Shown: positions 47,406 through 58,197 of the stretch, in pieces
Layout: each line of letters begins with the position of its first letter
Numbering within the stretch: the stretch's first letter is position 1
DNA from: Phlebiopsis flavidoalba
Taxonomy: Eukaryota > Basidiomycota > Agaricomycetes > Polyporales > Phanerochaetaceae
NCBI GenBank assembly: GCA_035772785.1
Contig: JAOCPU010000069.1
Location: 62,001 to 126,000 of the forward strand
Direction of reading: 5' to 3'
DNA: 64,000 nucleotides
Made by a program: the position numbers and the translations under genes
Notes under the pieces: model-generated
The model's database searches: none
What the model was told of the DNA's origin: nothing
Seen by the model: only the letters and a program-made list of their open reading frames with translations

Positions 47406-48073
47406 GGTCTGACGGAAACCAAAAGACCCACTTGTCCCCGGGGGTAGGTTTGTCACAAAAAAGTTACCGTGTCAAACTTATGAGCTTCCCACTACTGGCC
47501 TCTCGTTCCTCATTCCACACATGCTCCCTCAGCGTAGGCCCTCATAGATGAACTCACACCGCGCTGTAGCAATGGTTGTCGAGTCTTTGTCGCCCGAAAC
47601 GGAAGGCGGAGCTTTTGCTCCAGCACACTCTAGAACTCGATTGAAGCAGGAAAGTAAGCCCATGTTCTATGTTTACCTTAAGCTGCATGGCTGATGCTGC
47701 GCTTTTTGATTGACCCTCAATCAATCTACCGTGTATAGGTCACAACGAAGAGGTGGAAGAAGTACTGGGTCGAGGTGTACTTGAAGACAACCAGGCGTTG
47801 ACGGGCGGAACCCTATGAACGAGCAAAGGCTATTGATAGCCCGCGGAAATGCCATTCGCTATAAAGCAGGAGAAAGATTGCTAGCTATTGTGAGCGCAGC
47901 AGGGTACGAATGCTTAACGAAGCCCATCACCTCTTTGGTTGAAAGCCTGTGAACAGACTTCCAAACCGTTGCAAAGATTGACCCGTCCAATCGCGAGCTG
48001 CAACGGTATCTGCGGCGGCGGCAATATGGCAAGTGTGCCAAGGTCCGCCGCTCTCGCGTCCAATCCATGCTAA
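47406..48073. other. Upstream region of the F-box gene
   Basis: Short plus-strand frames are present, for example KRWKKYWVEVYLKTTRR near 47757, which may belong to an upstream exon or another gene. Nothing is secure. Confidence 0.35.
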
Positions 48074-49772
48074 ATGTATATTCTTCCAGATCCACATTTC
48101 GTTGACGAACCAGCATCCCACCGTGCACCCGCCTGAAGTGTGGGATCGCATTGCTCGCTTCATCCCACGATTATCACTCTTCGAACTTGGCCTAACGTTC
48201 GTGTCCAGCCTTCCCACCACAGACTGACATTGCCGTACGGATCATCTTTCATACACTCGACCTCTACTTTTTTCTACGGCGAAGCATCAGGACAATGTTA
48301 GGGAGAATTTGAACCGTGGATTGGACATTTTTTGACAGGGTAAAAGCGGGACCCGGTGTTTGCAAGCCCAAATCAAGGTATTGCGCCTACACTGGGCGTA
48401 CGAAGAAGGCGACATGCTCGATCTCATGACCCGTATGCCCCCCATAACAGTAACAACTTTACCGCCCACTGGACGTGGTACCTCTCTTAAGGACATTTTC
48501 CGCAACGCCCTTCACCGCATTCAAGTGTTTGCAGGAGTTCGACAACTGGTCCTGGTTACCCCCCGAGCTGCGCGCAGCCATGGTTCAGTCTATTTCGTCT
48601 GCGCCTCTCTCACCCAAATCAATTCAACTCCCTCGGCCTCATATTGGCTGGCACTTCGATGTATCCGTGGGTGTGAGCGGGTTCCGCAATCTCCGCAAGT
48701 TTACATCTCCGTTGCCGAGGAACGACGACGGATCTTGCGGATATGGGCGTTAAGTCCGGGACGGTACTGGATGTGAATGAGACGACGCTGGCGTCATCTG
48801 ACACTTGGCGCGTACGGACTACAGCGGACACATTCCTGGGACCAGCGCGTTCCAGAGCTCTACAATCCGCAACGATCACCCACCTCGACCTCGTCGATAC
48901 GAGAATCTCACACATTGTACTGGCTAGAATAATTGCGCGCATGCGCACCAGCTTGCAGAGTTCTGACGCTGCACGGCACGTTCGAGGAGCCGACATCAGC
49001 CAGCGGTGGTCTTCGGCTCGGACCATATCATCGACGGTGTGCATACGTTTTTGCCACACCTGGAGGACTTTCGGTTCATCATGGTCGGCCATGACGATGA
49101 CTGGGGGCTGTTCCAGTCGGTTACACAATTCTTGAAGCAGCGACCCCGCCTGCGTCGGCTAGACCTAGGTAATTGTCCATGGGAGTTAGCACACCGCCGT
49201 CCTTCCTGACCTTACTTGGCCTGCGCGTGCTACGTGTACGTATCGCCAACGTGACGAACAAAAGCGTCGCTCAACGGCCTGTTGAGCTGTATACCCCCCC
49301 GCGAGAGATGGTCGGTATACATCTTTCGTCGGTCGTGTCTGAAAAGCCCCCTGGTATGCCTCTTCTTTCATCATGCACACCCATGCCTCGGAACGTAGAA
49401 CTCCTCACCACAGCAGGAGTATGCGTCCCGAATTCGGATCTTCCACAACCTGTCCATCCTACCCACCTTCACGGGCAGTCGTTCCGCCGACCACGGCCCG
49501 ATCTACTCTCAGAGAAGGACTTCCAGGTGCAGACGGACCTCTGGCACGCGAACTTGCGCTCGGTTGCCGTTTACGTACCAACGCTCAACTTTGTCGGCTG
49601 GCACGGTGGTGAGCACTATGTTGTCGTGCGCGCGGGCGACAGCAACGATAGGATCGAGATGAAGGAGCTGCCCGCCCGCGGCGGAGGCTTGATTGCGGAA
49701 AAGGCGTGGACCTTGGTGGTGAAGATGCAACATGGCTGGAACGCTCGGAAAGGATGTCCCGATGGACTATGA
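48074..49772 (+). CDS. F-box protein with leucine-rich-repeat-like C-terminus
   Basis: This is a mushroom F-box protein, a class that recruits substrates to SCF ubiquitin ligases; the target is unknown. The F-box core is HPPEVWDRIARFIPRLSLFE at about 48115-48175. Downstream, with several frame slips, are ENLNRGLDIF, QIKVLRLHWAYEEGDMLDLM and FRTALPAFKCLQEF-like sequence. WHFDVSVGVSGFRNLRKFTS follows, then GVKSGTVLDVNETTLAS, HLDLVDTRISHIVLARI and VVFGSDHIIDGVHTFLPHLE. Next come FRFIMVGHDDDWGLFQSVTQ, PRLRRLDLGNC, LGLRVLRVRIAN and HLSSVVSEKP. It ends with NLRSVAVYVPTLNFVGWHGG and HYVVV. The periodic LxxLxL segments indicate a solenoid typical of F-box/LRR proteins. The start is approximate, as the residues before HPPEV have no in-frame ATG. 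The 3' end may extend to about 49870 in another frame. Confidence 0.78.
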
Positions 49773-50017
49773 GATGCCAGGTTTGGAAGGGGCATGACCC
49801 GACCTATCGTCCCCCTTCGCTCATTTTGACCAGTATGTAGCTTAGTAGTTCGCTGTCGATCATACAAATACATTTCGTTCGCCGTGCTCTGTCATAATAC
49901 AATACCGAAAGCGATGCAAGATACTCTCCCCTTGAGCATATGATATACAAAACAAAAGGACACCAAGAAATAGCACTTAGGAAAATAGACGACCAACGAC
50001 AGACATTACACCGTCGG
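49773..50017. other. Intergenic, convergent 3' ends
   Basis: This 245-bp AT-richer spacer lies between the F-box and bHLH gene ends. Nothing else was seen. Confidence 0.45.
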
Positions 50018-51118
50018 CTAGTCAGTCGACACGCGACGCTTGGCTCGTCCTTCTCACGTCCGTTCTCCACCAGCAGTGTCGCTCTCTTCGTGGGCGCGCT
50101 TGGGTGACCGCCGTCCCTCGGCAGACCCTGGACGAGGCGCTGCAGACGCGTCCGACGAACCAGAGTGCACGCCGCGCAGGGTAGCAAGCTCGCTCTCAGC
50201 CTTTGGCGAGTAACGCGCTCCTCGTCCCATGCGCGCCGCACTTCCTCAAGCTGCGCCTGGAGATCTCCCATAGCCTGATACACCATGAGCAGCTTCTCCA
50301 GAGTCCACTTCTCGATATTGCGAGCTTCGTTCTCCTTGAGGTGGTGGATATACTGCACGGCCCGTGCGAGGATAGCGCCCTTGGCTTTCTCGCCGGAGCC
50401 GTTAGGTACGATGCGCCCAAGCTCGTTGATCCCCTCGTTGATGTTCCCGCGCCGCCGCCCGCTCAACCTCTTTCTGCAAGGCTGTCAGTTTTAGTTCTCA
50501 TAAATGGCGTGGTACCAACGTACGTGGTTGTCCTTGCGCTGCCGTGCCCACTCGTCGTTAGTCATGGTCGCACTACGACCAGCCCTCCTCCCTGCAGACT
50601 TTGGCTTGTCATGATCGCCGGACTCGTCGGGCGAGTTTGCCGGGGGACATGGGCTCGTTGTGTTGCGTAGGGCTGTCTGCAGTGCCAGCCGCAGGTGCAG
50701 CCATGCCCGCAAGAGACGGAGGGCCGCGTGGATGTGAGGAGGGGCCGGGTTCGAGTGCGCTCAGTTGCGAGTAGTGTTGATAAGGCACGCCGGGAGGCAA
50801 CTGGGAGAAGCCCGCCTGGGCCATGTTGGACAGAGCCTCCGCTGCAGCTGCCGAGTCCTTAGGATCAGCCCCCGGGCGAGCAGCCTGCTGGAGGGCAGAC
50901 TGAGGTTAGCAGGGTCGATCAGATGAACGCATGGTGAGAAGCGCAGATAAGTCGTGACCGTCGACACAAACGTGACCGCGTAGCATCACGTGCAGGAAAT
51001 AAAATAAAGGCCATCGGAAGTGCCATTCATTTGGGAGAAAGGAAATTGGAGACAATGAAAGATGCGTTAATTTGGGACGGTACTCACGTAGAAGCTTGGT
51101 CCGAGGGTCTTCAGACAT
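50018..51118 (-). CDS. bHLH transcription factor (Cbf1-like)
   Basis: This is a basic helix-loop-helix DNA-binding protein; the layout resembles the Cbf1/E-box-binding group. The ATG at 51118 opens MSEDPRTKLL, ending at a GTGAGT donor. The next exons give LSNMAQAGFSQLPPGVPYQH, a Pro/Ser-rich region, SPGKLARRVRR, and then MTNDEWARQRKDNH. After an intron comes the basic region and helix 1, RRRRGNINEGINELGRIVPN. The loop GSGEKAKGAI and helix 2, LARAVQYIHHLKENEARNIE, follow. A leucine-zipper-like helix, KLLMVYQAMGDLQAQLEEVR, comes next. The tail (LATLRGVHSGSSDASAAPRP, SPKRAHEESDTAGGERT) is in a frame one base off and ends near the TAG 50018-50020. An in-frame Gln/Ala/Ser-rich stretch (QPQAQASTASASAPAADPCP) lies upstream of the chosen start to about 51260, so the true N-terminus may be longer. 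Confidence 0.85.
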
Positions 51119-51705
51119 TGTCGCGATCTGCTCTTGACCGAGGGAGGAAAATGGATTTGACGGTTGCTCCGCCGGACAAGGGTCAGCAGCTGGAGCAGAC
51201 GCAGAGGCAGTCGAAGCTTGTGCTTGCGGCTGAGTAGTGGAAGTAGAAGATGTTTGCTAGCGCGGGGGCTTGCGAGGATGCGCATAGTAGCCATTGCGGG
51301 CGGGATGTGGATGGCGGATTTTTTGCTATTGAATGGCTCAGGCAATGTCAAGCAGTAGTGTTATCGTGTATAGTTATATTCCGACGATTGGAAGGAATAT
51401 CGAGGAGGCTGAGCTCAACGTTGGGTGCGATGTCGAGTTTTAGGGGCGGGCTGATCGCGAGGTCGCTAGCGCGTGTCTAGATTTGGTCGCGGGCGCGATA
51501 CAAGGAGATCACGGGGAAAGGTGGGGAGGTCACGGCCGAGTCACGGGTCCTCGTCATATAAGGAGGGCACGTGAGAACCTGCATAACACGCGCAAATAAG
51601 ACTGGGCTCTTTCGGCTGTTGCCGAGTCGAGGAGATGGGCAGGAGTAAAGACACTCGCCTTCGACGGTCCTCGGCGTTGCACTTCCTGATACTTATATTC
51701 GAGAC
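51119..51705. promoter_or_regulatory. Divergent promoter between bHLH and DML1 genes
   Basis: This region is shared by two divergently transcribed genes. It contains a palindromic E-box (51568-51573), a CATATAAGG element near 51556, and repeated GTCACG motifs (51530-51545). It may also hold the 5' end of the bHLH coding region (to about 51260). Confidence 0.5.
51568..51573. promoter_or_regulatory. E-box CACGTG
   Basis: This is a perfect CACGTG palindrome in the context GGGCACGTGAG, 133 bp before the DML1 start codon. It matches the core site of Cbf1/USF-type bHLH proteins, and the adjacent gene encodes a bHLH factor. Confidence 0.55.
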
Positions 51706-53771
51706 ATGCGCGAAATCCTTTACTTTCAAGCGGGAAACTTGTCCAATTTTATAGGAACCCACTTCTGGAATGCGCAAGAAAGCTATTTCACTTATGGAGA
51801 AGATGACAGAAGAGCCATTTGTAGACCACGACATTTTCTTTCAGAGAAGGTCTGAATGAGAGAAGTGAGTGACACAGATAAGATGAAATTTGTTATCCCT
51901 GAGAATATGCTGAAGGGGGAAACCTACTTTCTGTCCTAGGCTTCTACTATTTGACAGGAAATGTAAGCGCGAGACTTGAATTACATGTAACGGGACTGAC
52001 GAGCAACGTTGTAGCGAATTTCGGCTCAGTGGCCCAGATGTGTACGGGGAGGACTTCAGCTGACTTCGGGTGATGTCGGTGCACCTTGGTACTTCTTTTT
52101 TTATTCTTTCTCCTTGGGTAGCGCTGGCAAGTGCATGCACTAACGTGACATCATGTAGGAATGGTAACATGGCCGAGTATCGTAGCGAGCCAATCTCGCG
52201 AAGTGACTATCATAATCAACTAGACGCCCGTGATCAAGACGAAGGGCATATAACGAATGCCACAGACGAGGGCGTGGAGGTTGAGGAGTCCCACGTCAGA
52301 TACTGGTCCGACTACAGTCGTGTATTTTTTATTTCTCACACCCTCGCAACGTCCATCGACTCCCCGACCTTCCAGAATGGAAGATACAGAAGGTGACTGG
52401 CTTGCAGGTGCCGACGCATTCCAGAAATATGACGATGTGAGTGCGGGCGCATGTACTCAACTCTTGCGCGCCAGACTGAATAAGTTCAGGACACCGACCT
52501 CATGGACGAAACTCCTTCCGCATGTTTGTTGAGGAATGCGACCATTTGCAGGTAAGACTCTCTAGGAACTGGCCCACGGATAAGCAAACTGATTTACTTT
52601 TAAGGGTCTTCACTTATGAACGATGCGTCCACGTTCGGGTCTTTCACCAATTCGTTTCTCTCGCGCTTCCGCGACGAATTCACCAACTATCTTGCTTGTC
52701 ATTCCCTATCCTGTCGGGCTGCGGCCCCGGTCCGCTGGATGTCGACGATGCGCGAGGCGTCAAAAAGGCGATCAATGATGCTCTGCTCCTGCAAGGACTC
52801 AGCGAACTGTCATCCCTGACTATACCCATCCAGCCTCCGGCAACTTGGTTTCATGGGCCATTGTGCCATGCGTTGGATCTCAAGGTATGTCATTCTCAGA
52901 CTCAATTTCAACGCTGTTGAATCGGGAGCGCTGTAGCTTGATAGTGTGTATCAAACCTCGGCCTTGTTGTCCACACAAATCGAAAATGCCACGCTTCCTG
53001 CTCGGTATGCAAGCCTTCATTAGAACGATGATGTCTGACAGCCCAGCCATAGATTGAAACGAAATCCGACCGACCTGGCTTCAATTGTTGCCCGCGTTAA
53101 GCTGGCGGAACGACACGCTCTTTGCCAGCTTGCAGGCACTGTTTTCCGTACCGGATCCCTTCCAACCCAGCACAGCGAGGGAGATATATGACATTTCCAC
53201 AGCCGGTTTCAATGCTCCGGCTCGCACGGTACGTCCCAAATATACGGCGCGATGAACGTTATGTTGACATTTGAAACAGGACACTAAGTCAACGTACGCG
53301 CGTCTAGATATCTCGCGCGGTCTTGCAGGGCCAGAAATTGCCTCATACTCGCAATGGATTGGCACTATTAGACCATCTCCCTACGTGTAAGCGTCTACTC
53401 CTCGTCTTAATATACAGCTACTGCTCAGTGCTAACCCGCCCTCCTGTTCGCCCAGCGTCCATGCCCCGGCGATCAACATTCCCACTTCTTATCCACGCTT
53501 TTTTCCGGCCCACCCTCAAGTCGCAGCCCACAAAGGGGATCACTACGCTCTCTAGCTCTTGTTCGCTGTCCTCGAGCTTTTTGGCACGTATGCCTCTATC
53601 ACGAACGACGGTCTAGGCCGCCATGCCGACGTGATCACTCGGATGGGCCTGGAAGTCGATGACGTGAAAGAGTTGCGGGACACACTCTGGGCGCTCGAGG
53701 ACGCATACAAGGGCGACGAGGAAGGGGCATTCAGTGAACCGGAAGATCTGGGCGAAGACGAAGAATTCTGA
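51706..53771 (+). CDS. DML1: DML1/misato family protein
   Basis: This is a tubulin-related protein needed for mitochondrial DNA inheritance and morphology. The ATG at 51706 opens the family hallmark MREILYFQAGNLSNFIGTHF followed by WNAQESYFTYGEDD. A frame slip precedes FVDHDI. After introns come EYRSEPISRSDYHNQLDARD, VRYWSDYSRVFF, EDTEGDWLAGADAFQKYDD, VEECDHLQ and MNDASTFGSFTNSFLSRFRD. Next are DVDDARGVKKAINDALLLQG and LSELSSLTIPIQPPATWFHG. SVYQTSALLSTQIENATLPA, RLKRNPTDLASIVARVKLAE and STFPLLIHAFFRP follow. The C-terminus reads MGLEVDDVKELRDTLWALED with the acidic end EDLGEDEEF at the TGA 53769-53771. Order and spacing match full-length DML1 (about 500 residues). A CACGTG element lies in the shared upstream region with the divergent bHLH gene. 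Confidence 0.92.
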
Positions 53772-54214
53772 ACCGAACGCGATAACGTGGGAGACGAGAC
53801 GTGGGACTCAGGGGTCGCGCCTTAGCACGCGATTCACGCCACAAGGGCGTCGGTTTCCCACTCCGAGACCAGGTCGCATAACCTTATCTCTCTAGGCCAC
53901 AACCTTCATTCAACCCGTTGTTGCTTCGACCTATAACGCGGCGCGCTGGAGGGCTAAGTGCTAAGCGCCGAAATCGTTCAATGCTGCGACTAAAATAACA
54001 GAGATGCTGCCTTTGTATTGACTAACAGGTACGACTCACGCTCGCCGCTGCCGGGGGGGTTATTTGACGTGGCTCACGATTCATACAGATGTCGCTGGAA
54101 TATTCAATTACACGCACATGGCATTTTCTACGGCGGGAGACAATATTGTACATTCTCTTTTCCTCTCATCTCTTGTCGGCTTCTATGATCTAATCGGTCT
54201 CTGACTGCCTATGT
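53772..54214. other. Intergenic region
   Basis: This lies between the DML1 stop and the end of the Ser-rich gene on the other strand. No gene, RNA or repeat was recognised. Confidence 0.45.
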
Positions 54215-54741
54215 TTACGTTGCGGAAGATGTAGAGTGTGACAGTTGACAGTGGAGGGTGGAGGCGCTGCCGCTGGCCGCGGAGGTGATGGTGCTGGTCA
54301 CGGAGCTGAGCACGCTGGACACGCTGCTCAAGACGCCGCTGGTGGCACTGGACACGGCGCTGGTGGCACTCGAAACGTCGCTCGTAACGCTCGAGACGAC
54401 GCTGACCACACCTTTTGGACACTCGAGACAGCACTTGTGGCGCTGGAAGCAACGCTCGAGAGAGTGTTCGAGGTGCTTGGGGTGCCACTGACAGCGGAGG
54501 AGGTGCTGATAACCACGGTACTTGCGTAGTGGAGGTGACAACGGGATTGCTGAACGTTTGCGTGAAAGTGTTCGTAGGTGGCGTAAAACGTGTTTTGTAT
54601 CGGTGAAAGTGTTGTCGCCGCCATCGCCAAAGCTAAATGCGGGAAACAGGCGGGATAGCCGGGATAGGGGGTGTCGTCGTAACCTGGAGGGACACATGTG
54701 TGTGGTGTGGGTAAAATTAACGCAGGGTTGTTTGAGGGCAC
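54215..54741 (-). CDS. Ser/Val-rich repetitive protein
   Basis: The minus strand encodes a highly repetitive Ser/Val/Thr/Ala sequence: VVSVVSSVTSDVSSATSAVS then SATSGVLSSVSSVLSSVTST, ending HSTSSAT at the TAA 54215. Upstream, in a shifted frame, the same style continues with VISTSSAVSGTPSTSNTLSS and VASSATSAVSSVQKV, preceded by a Thr/Pro-rich part. The spacing of SSxTSxV units is close to seven residues (21 bp). Such Ser-rich tails are typical of secreted or GPI-anchored fungal surface proteins, but no signal peptide or anchor is clear. An upstream frame containing VAFAAAAIVRDSQS near 54790 may be the N-terminus. The start at 54741 is provisional. Confidence 0.5.
54258..54460. repeat. Imperfect ~21-bp tandem repeats
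   Basis: Units of the type CTGGTGGCACTGGACACGGCG recur with drift across this segment (for example CTGGACACGCTGCTC, CTGGTGGCACTCGAAACGTCG, CTCGTAACGCTCGAGACGACG). They encode the SSxTSxV units on the minus strand. Confidence 0.65.
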
Positions 54742-54834
54742 TAACCCTGCGGCATAGGACTGGCTGTCACGGACGATGGCCGCAGCGGCGAAGGCGACAA
54801 CTTCTCTAGGAAGGCGACAAGTGAGACTTTGCGG

Positions 54835-56183
54835 TTAAATGTGAAGAACATGTTTTGTGGCGGTTGTGGAAGAGTTGAGGAAGTGGTGGGTGAGTGCTGT
54901 AGTTTGCGCAGCTCCTACTCTCTCTAACATACTCTTGGTGGGCCAGAGATCTCTGCACGAGTGGCCGTTGAGTTCGCGTTCTTTGACGACACCAAGAGGG
55001 ACGTCATACCGGGAGCTACCACCTTTTTGAACAGCTTTCCGCACCGTGTCTAATGGGTTCTCTAGCGAGCCCACCTTGAATAGACGCAGAGCGAGGACTT
55101 AGTCATCTTGACCTCTTTTCACTAACGTCACAGGCAAACGGACGTCGAAGGCATCGCTCTATGCGCGTATGTGGCACTTGTCATTGCTTCCCGGTTCCGT
55201 TCGAGGGTATGGAGGAGCGAAATTTTGATTCCGCCCACTCTTTGTGGTGATGGCGGAAGTTCCCTTTTTTGGCCTGTCTGGTGTAAGGGCGGCGAGCGGA
55301 CGATACTGCCGTGCACTTGCTCGTCGAACGCTTCATGGCGATGCATCGCATCGTCGCGGGGGCTCAGTAGCGGAAGGGGCGCACCTGCAACCGCTATCCG
55401 TCCCGACACTGAGCCTGTGCCTCGACACTCTCCGACAGCGATCTTCTTCTTCCCTGACATGTTTGAGTCCCCACCGCCCTGGCTGGTCGTTGCAAGCGGC
55501 TGAGACTACGCCATCAGACCCAACCTCAAACGGCTTTCGGTAGTTGACATTCAGCAAGGCAAGTAGCTTTCCCCGGGGCACGCACGCACTCAACTATCGG
55601 CTGATCTGCTCCACCCACAGAACAGTAATTTATCACGATTTGTGCACACAAATACGAGGCAACTTTAAGGTAGCCATGAAATCTTCACACTCTCTCGATC
55701 GTCCACAAGTGGTGCAAACGCCACTGTTCTTCGATCGCGCGGAGAACTGCACCACCTTGTCGCGGCAGTACGGACGCGGATTACATAGAACGGGGGGGAG
55801 GGGGGTGAAAAACAGAAAATAAGGACCGCAGACAAGGGCCACTTGCCTCTCAGGGTCTTTGGTGGCATCGCCTACTGGACTATTTGAACACGCAGAAGAG
55901 AGACGTAGCGTGCCGCCGGACGAAATATCCCTCACAAACGTGTTTGCTTCCGCTAGCCTCCGCGTCCCCAGTCGAGACACCAGGACTGGCCCCACACCCC
56001 GGGGCTGCCACAAACGCCGCCATTTGGTGAGCTCATCCCCATTGGACCCATTCCACCCCGCAAGGAGCCAGGGAGGTAGGCGGACGGCCGACGTCCAATG
56101 ACACGAGTCGCGAGCAGGACAACGCGACCGTTCGCGTCGGGCATATCGCGTATGTCAGCATGAGGTGGCGGACCTGGTGACAT
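54835..56183 (-). CDS. Unrecognised multi-exon gene (tentative)
   Basis: Several minus-strand segments look coding but do not resolve into a known protein. They begin MSPGPPPHADIRDMPDANGR at 56183 and continue GMGPMGMSSPNGGVCG, rich in Gly/Met/Pro. Further down come QTGQKRELPPSPQRVGGIKI with LLHTLERNREAMTSATYAHR (55240-55140). The last stretch is GSSRYDVPLGVVKERELNGH and SCRDLWPTKSMLERVGAAQT, ending at 54835. Pro/Gly/Met-rich disordered sequence followed by a basic helical part is compatible with a nuclear regulatory protein, but this is a guess. Exon joins between about 55950 and 55460 are not established, and the pieces may belong to more than one gene. Confidence 0.3.
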
Positions 56184-58197
56184 GATCCGGTACTAGCCTG
56201 CTGATTTTCATTTCGGCCAGACGGGCGAGCAAGAGCAGAAAGCGTCATATCGCATTTAGCACAGCATAAACCCCGCGAAAATTCGGAATAACTGGTGACG
56301 AGTCGCTTCTTGGCTTGTGGTTGTGCCTTGTCTTATGGTACTGACCGCCGGATGGAATGCTCAGATGAGATCTCGAGTTGCCTCAAATCTGACTGCGCTG
56401 ACTGCGCCACACAACATGAACGTGCGTATCACCCGACTACGGAATATTCAACGTTTGTAACGTGCGCATCAGGAGATCTGCCAACACATCGCGGCTACTC
56501 AACCAAAAGGCCTTCCTTTTTGGATAGGTAGGTAGGCCAAAGAATTATCAGTGATTAGCGCTCCCAGAGCCTGGCTTGGACAATTCGTTCCGGGCCTGCG
56601 GTCCTAGCAGTCCGTCGGCCTCCTGAACGGGTCCTCTGGATTAGCACCCCAGCGTGCTGGTGTGCTCTCCAGGTTCAACGCGCAAGATCCCCTGTGGGCT
56701 CCTGCTGTGTATCTGATCACCCACGCAGGACGCAACGAGCGCAGCAGAGTGTGGCACCGACCTTGTCGTCCCACAATCCAGGACCCTTAGGGGCATAATC
56801 ACAGCAGACCCTCAAGTTTGAAAATAGCTACAGCGTAACCGCTATGGTCTTATCAGCAAGCCTGTCTGCTCTGACATGAGCTATCCAAGTCTGCGCAAAT
56901 TAGCTTGGTCACGGGGCGCTGGGCATCAAGGTCACTAACGCACTGCTGCGACTCAAAGTGAATGATCACTCCTTTGAAACTAAGCAGTTCGAGACGTGAC
57001 TAAAGGCGCGCGTTTTCATATGTCGGTCCCTCATGGGAATAGTGGCCGCCAGCGCAGCGATGTTTCCTCACAGGAGAACCTAAATGAGACAAGGTGGGGT
57101 CTCTTACGCTAATACATGCCTTCCACCCATGAAAAATCTTATCCACTGATTCTGGTCATTCTTCCACGTCGTGACTCGGCAACAGCACGGGTCGCCCGAA
57201 TTACCGACTGATGCCTCCTCGCTGACGGAGCCCGGTACCAGCTTGATAGACTTCGATGGTGGGTTATCGGTGTAAGAAAGATGGTCGCAGGCACTGTAGT
57301 ATCTCGAAGAAGCGTCGCTAATCCCACATTCGAGATCAGAACGTAATGTGCGCTGCTGGTTTTATTCTTTTTATCGTTTGCGGCTCGTTGACCAATTGCG
57401 TTTCCCCAGGAACTTCCTAATTCCTGAATGATGCTGGAACCATCTCATCATTATGTGGTGCAGAGACCCGCGCTGCGACGCGTACTCCTTATCGGATCCG
57501 GTTATGGGCGTACGCGTCCCGATTGCGTGCGGTAGGGCTTTTCTCAAAGCGTCTGACATCGGCTGGTGACTGTTTTCGCTCTGTCGCGTCCACTGTTCAC
57601 TTGGTCTTATGATGTTGGTGGGTCGCCTAATTATGAACGATGGTGCGGCGTCATTTCCAATCCGCCGCATTTCAAGGTCAATTAACTGTTTACCAGATAT
57701 TCTCAGGGACGATACACGAAAATCATGGTATTGACGATTTCTTAATGGTCGGCTTCTACATGTCGATGCTCTTCTATTCAGGACACGTACCCACGCAGTG
57801 AATATTTGTATGGTGAATAGACCTTGGACCTCGATTCAAACGCCGGACGTTCGGAAAGGCGAGGGACCCACTACTCCGCGACACTGGGAAGATATGACAC
57901 AACATATTGGTCTCCGCCCCTGCGCCACGGCCCACGCGCATCCCATTTGCGGGTATCCGCATATGGTTGTCAAGGAAGAGGAGCATATGGCTGTGTTTGT
58001 TGACCAAATCATGCCACGGCGTTCTTATACCCAGTTGGTTGGCAGTTAACATTGCATACAATCATCCCTCCTCGCTTAATCGGCATATGGGCACACCGCA
58101 AGCAGGTATAAATTATGAGTTCAGTGAGCGTTGTGGACCTCCAGAGTTCACCTGCTCTCCTCGCCCTTTCTACCCCTCTTCGCGGATTTCAACCAAT
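56184..58197. other. Two-kilobase region without a recognised gene
   Basis: No coding sequence is supported. The part at 56540-56960 is richer in G and C than its flanks and has a hairpin-forming segment (CACCCCAGCG/TGCTGGTGTG, 56645-56664). I checked it for tRNA T-loops and common snRNA signatures without success. Minus-strand frames at 57670-57371 and 58061-57774 and the plus frame at 57798-58049 have no recognisable motif. The right end is the promoter of the oxalate decarboxylase gene. Confidence 0.4.

Noticed and set aside
56640..56710. Possible tRNA with a GGTTCAA T-loop
   Set aside because: The bases around GGTTCAACGC do not form a T stem, and no matching acceptor or anticodon arm could be drawn.
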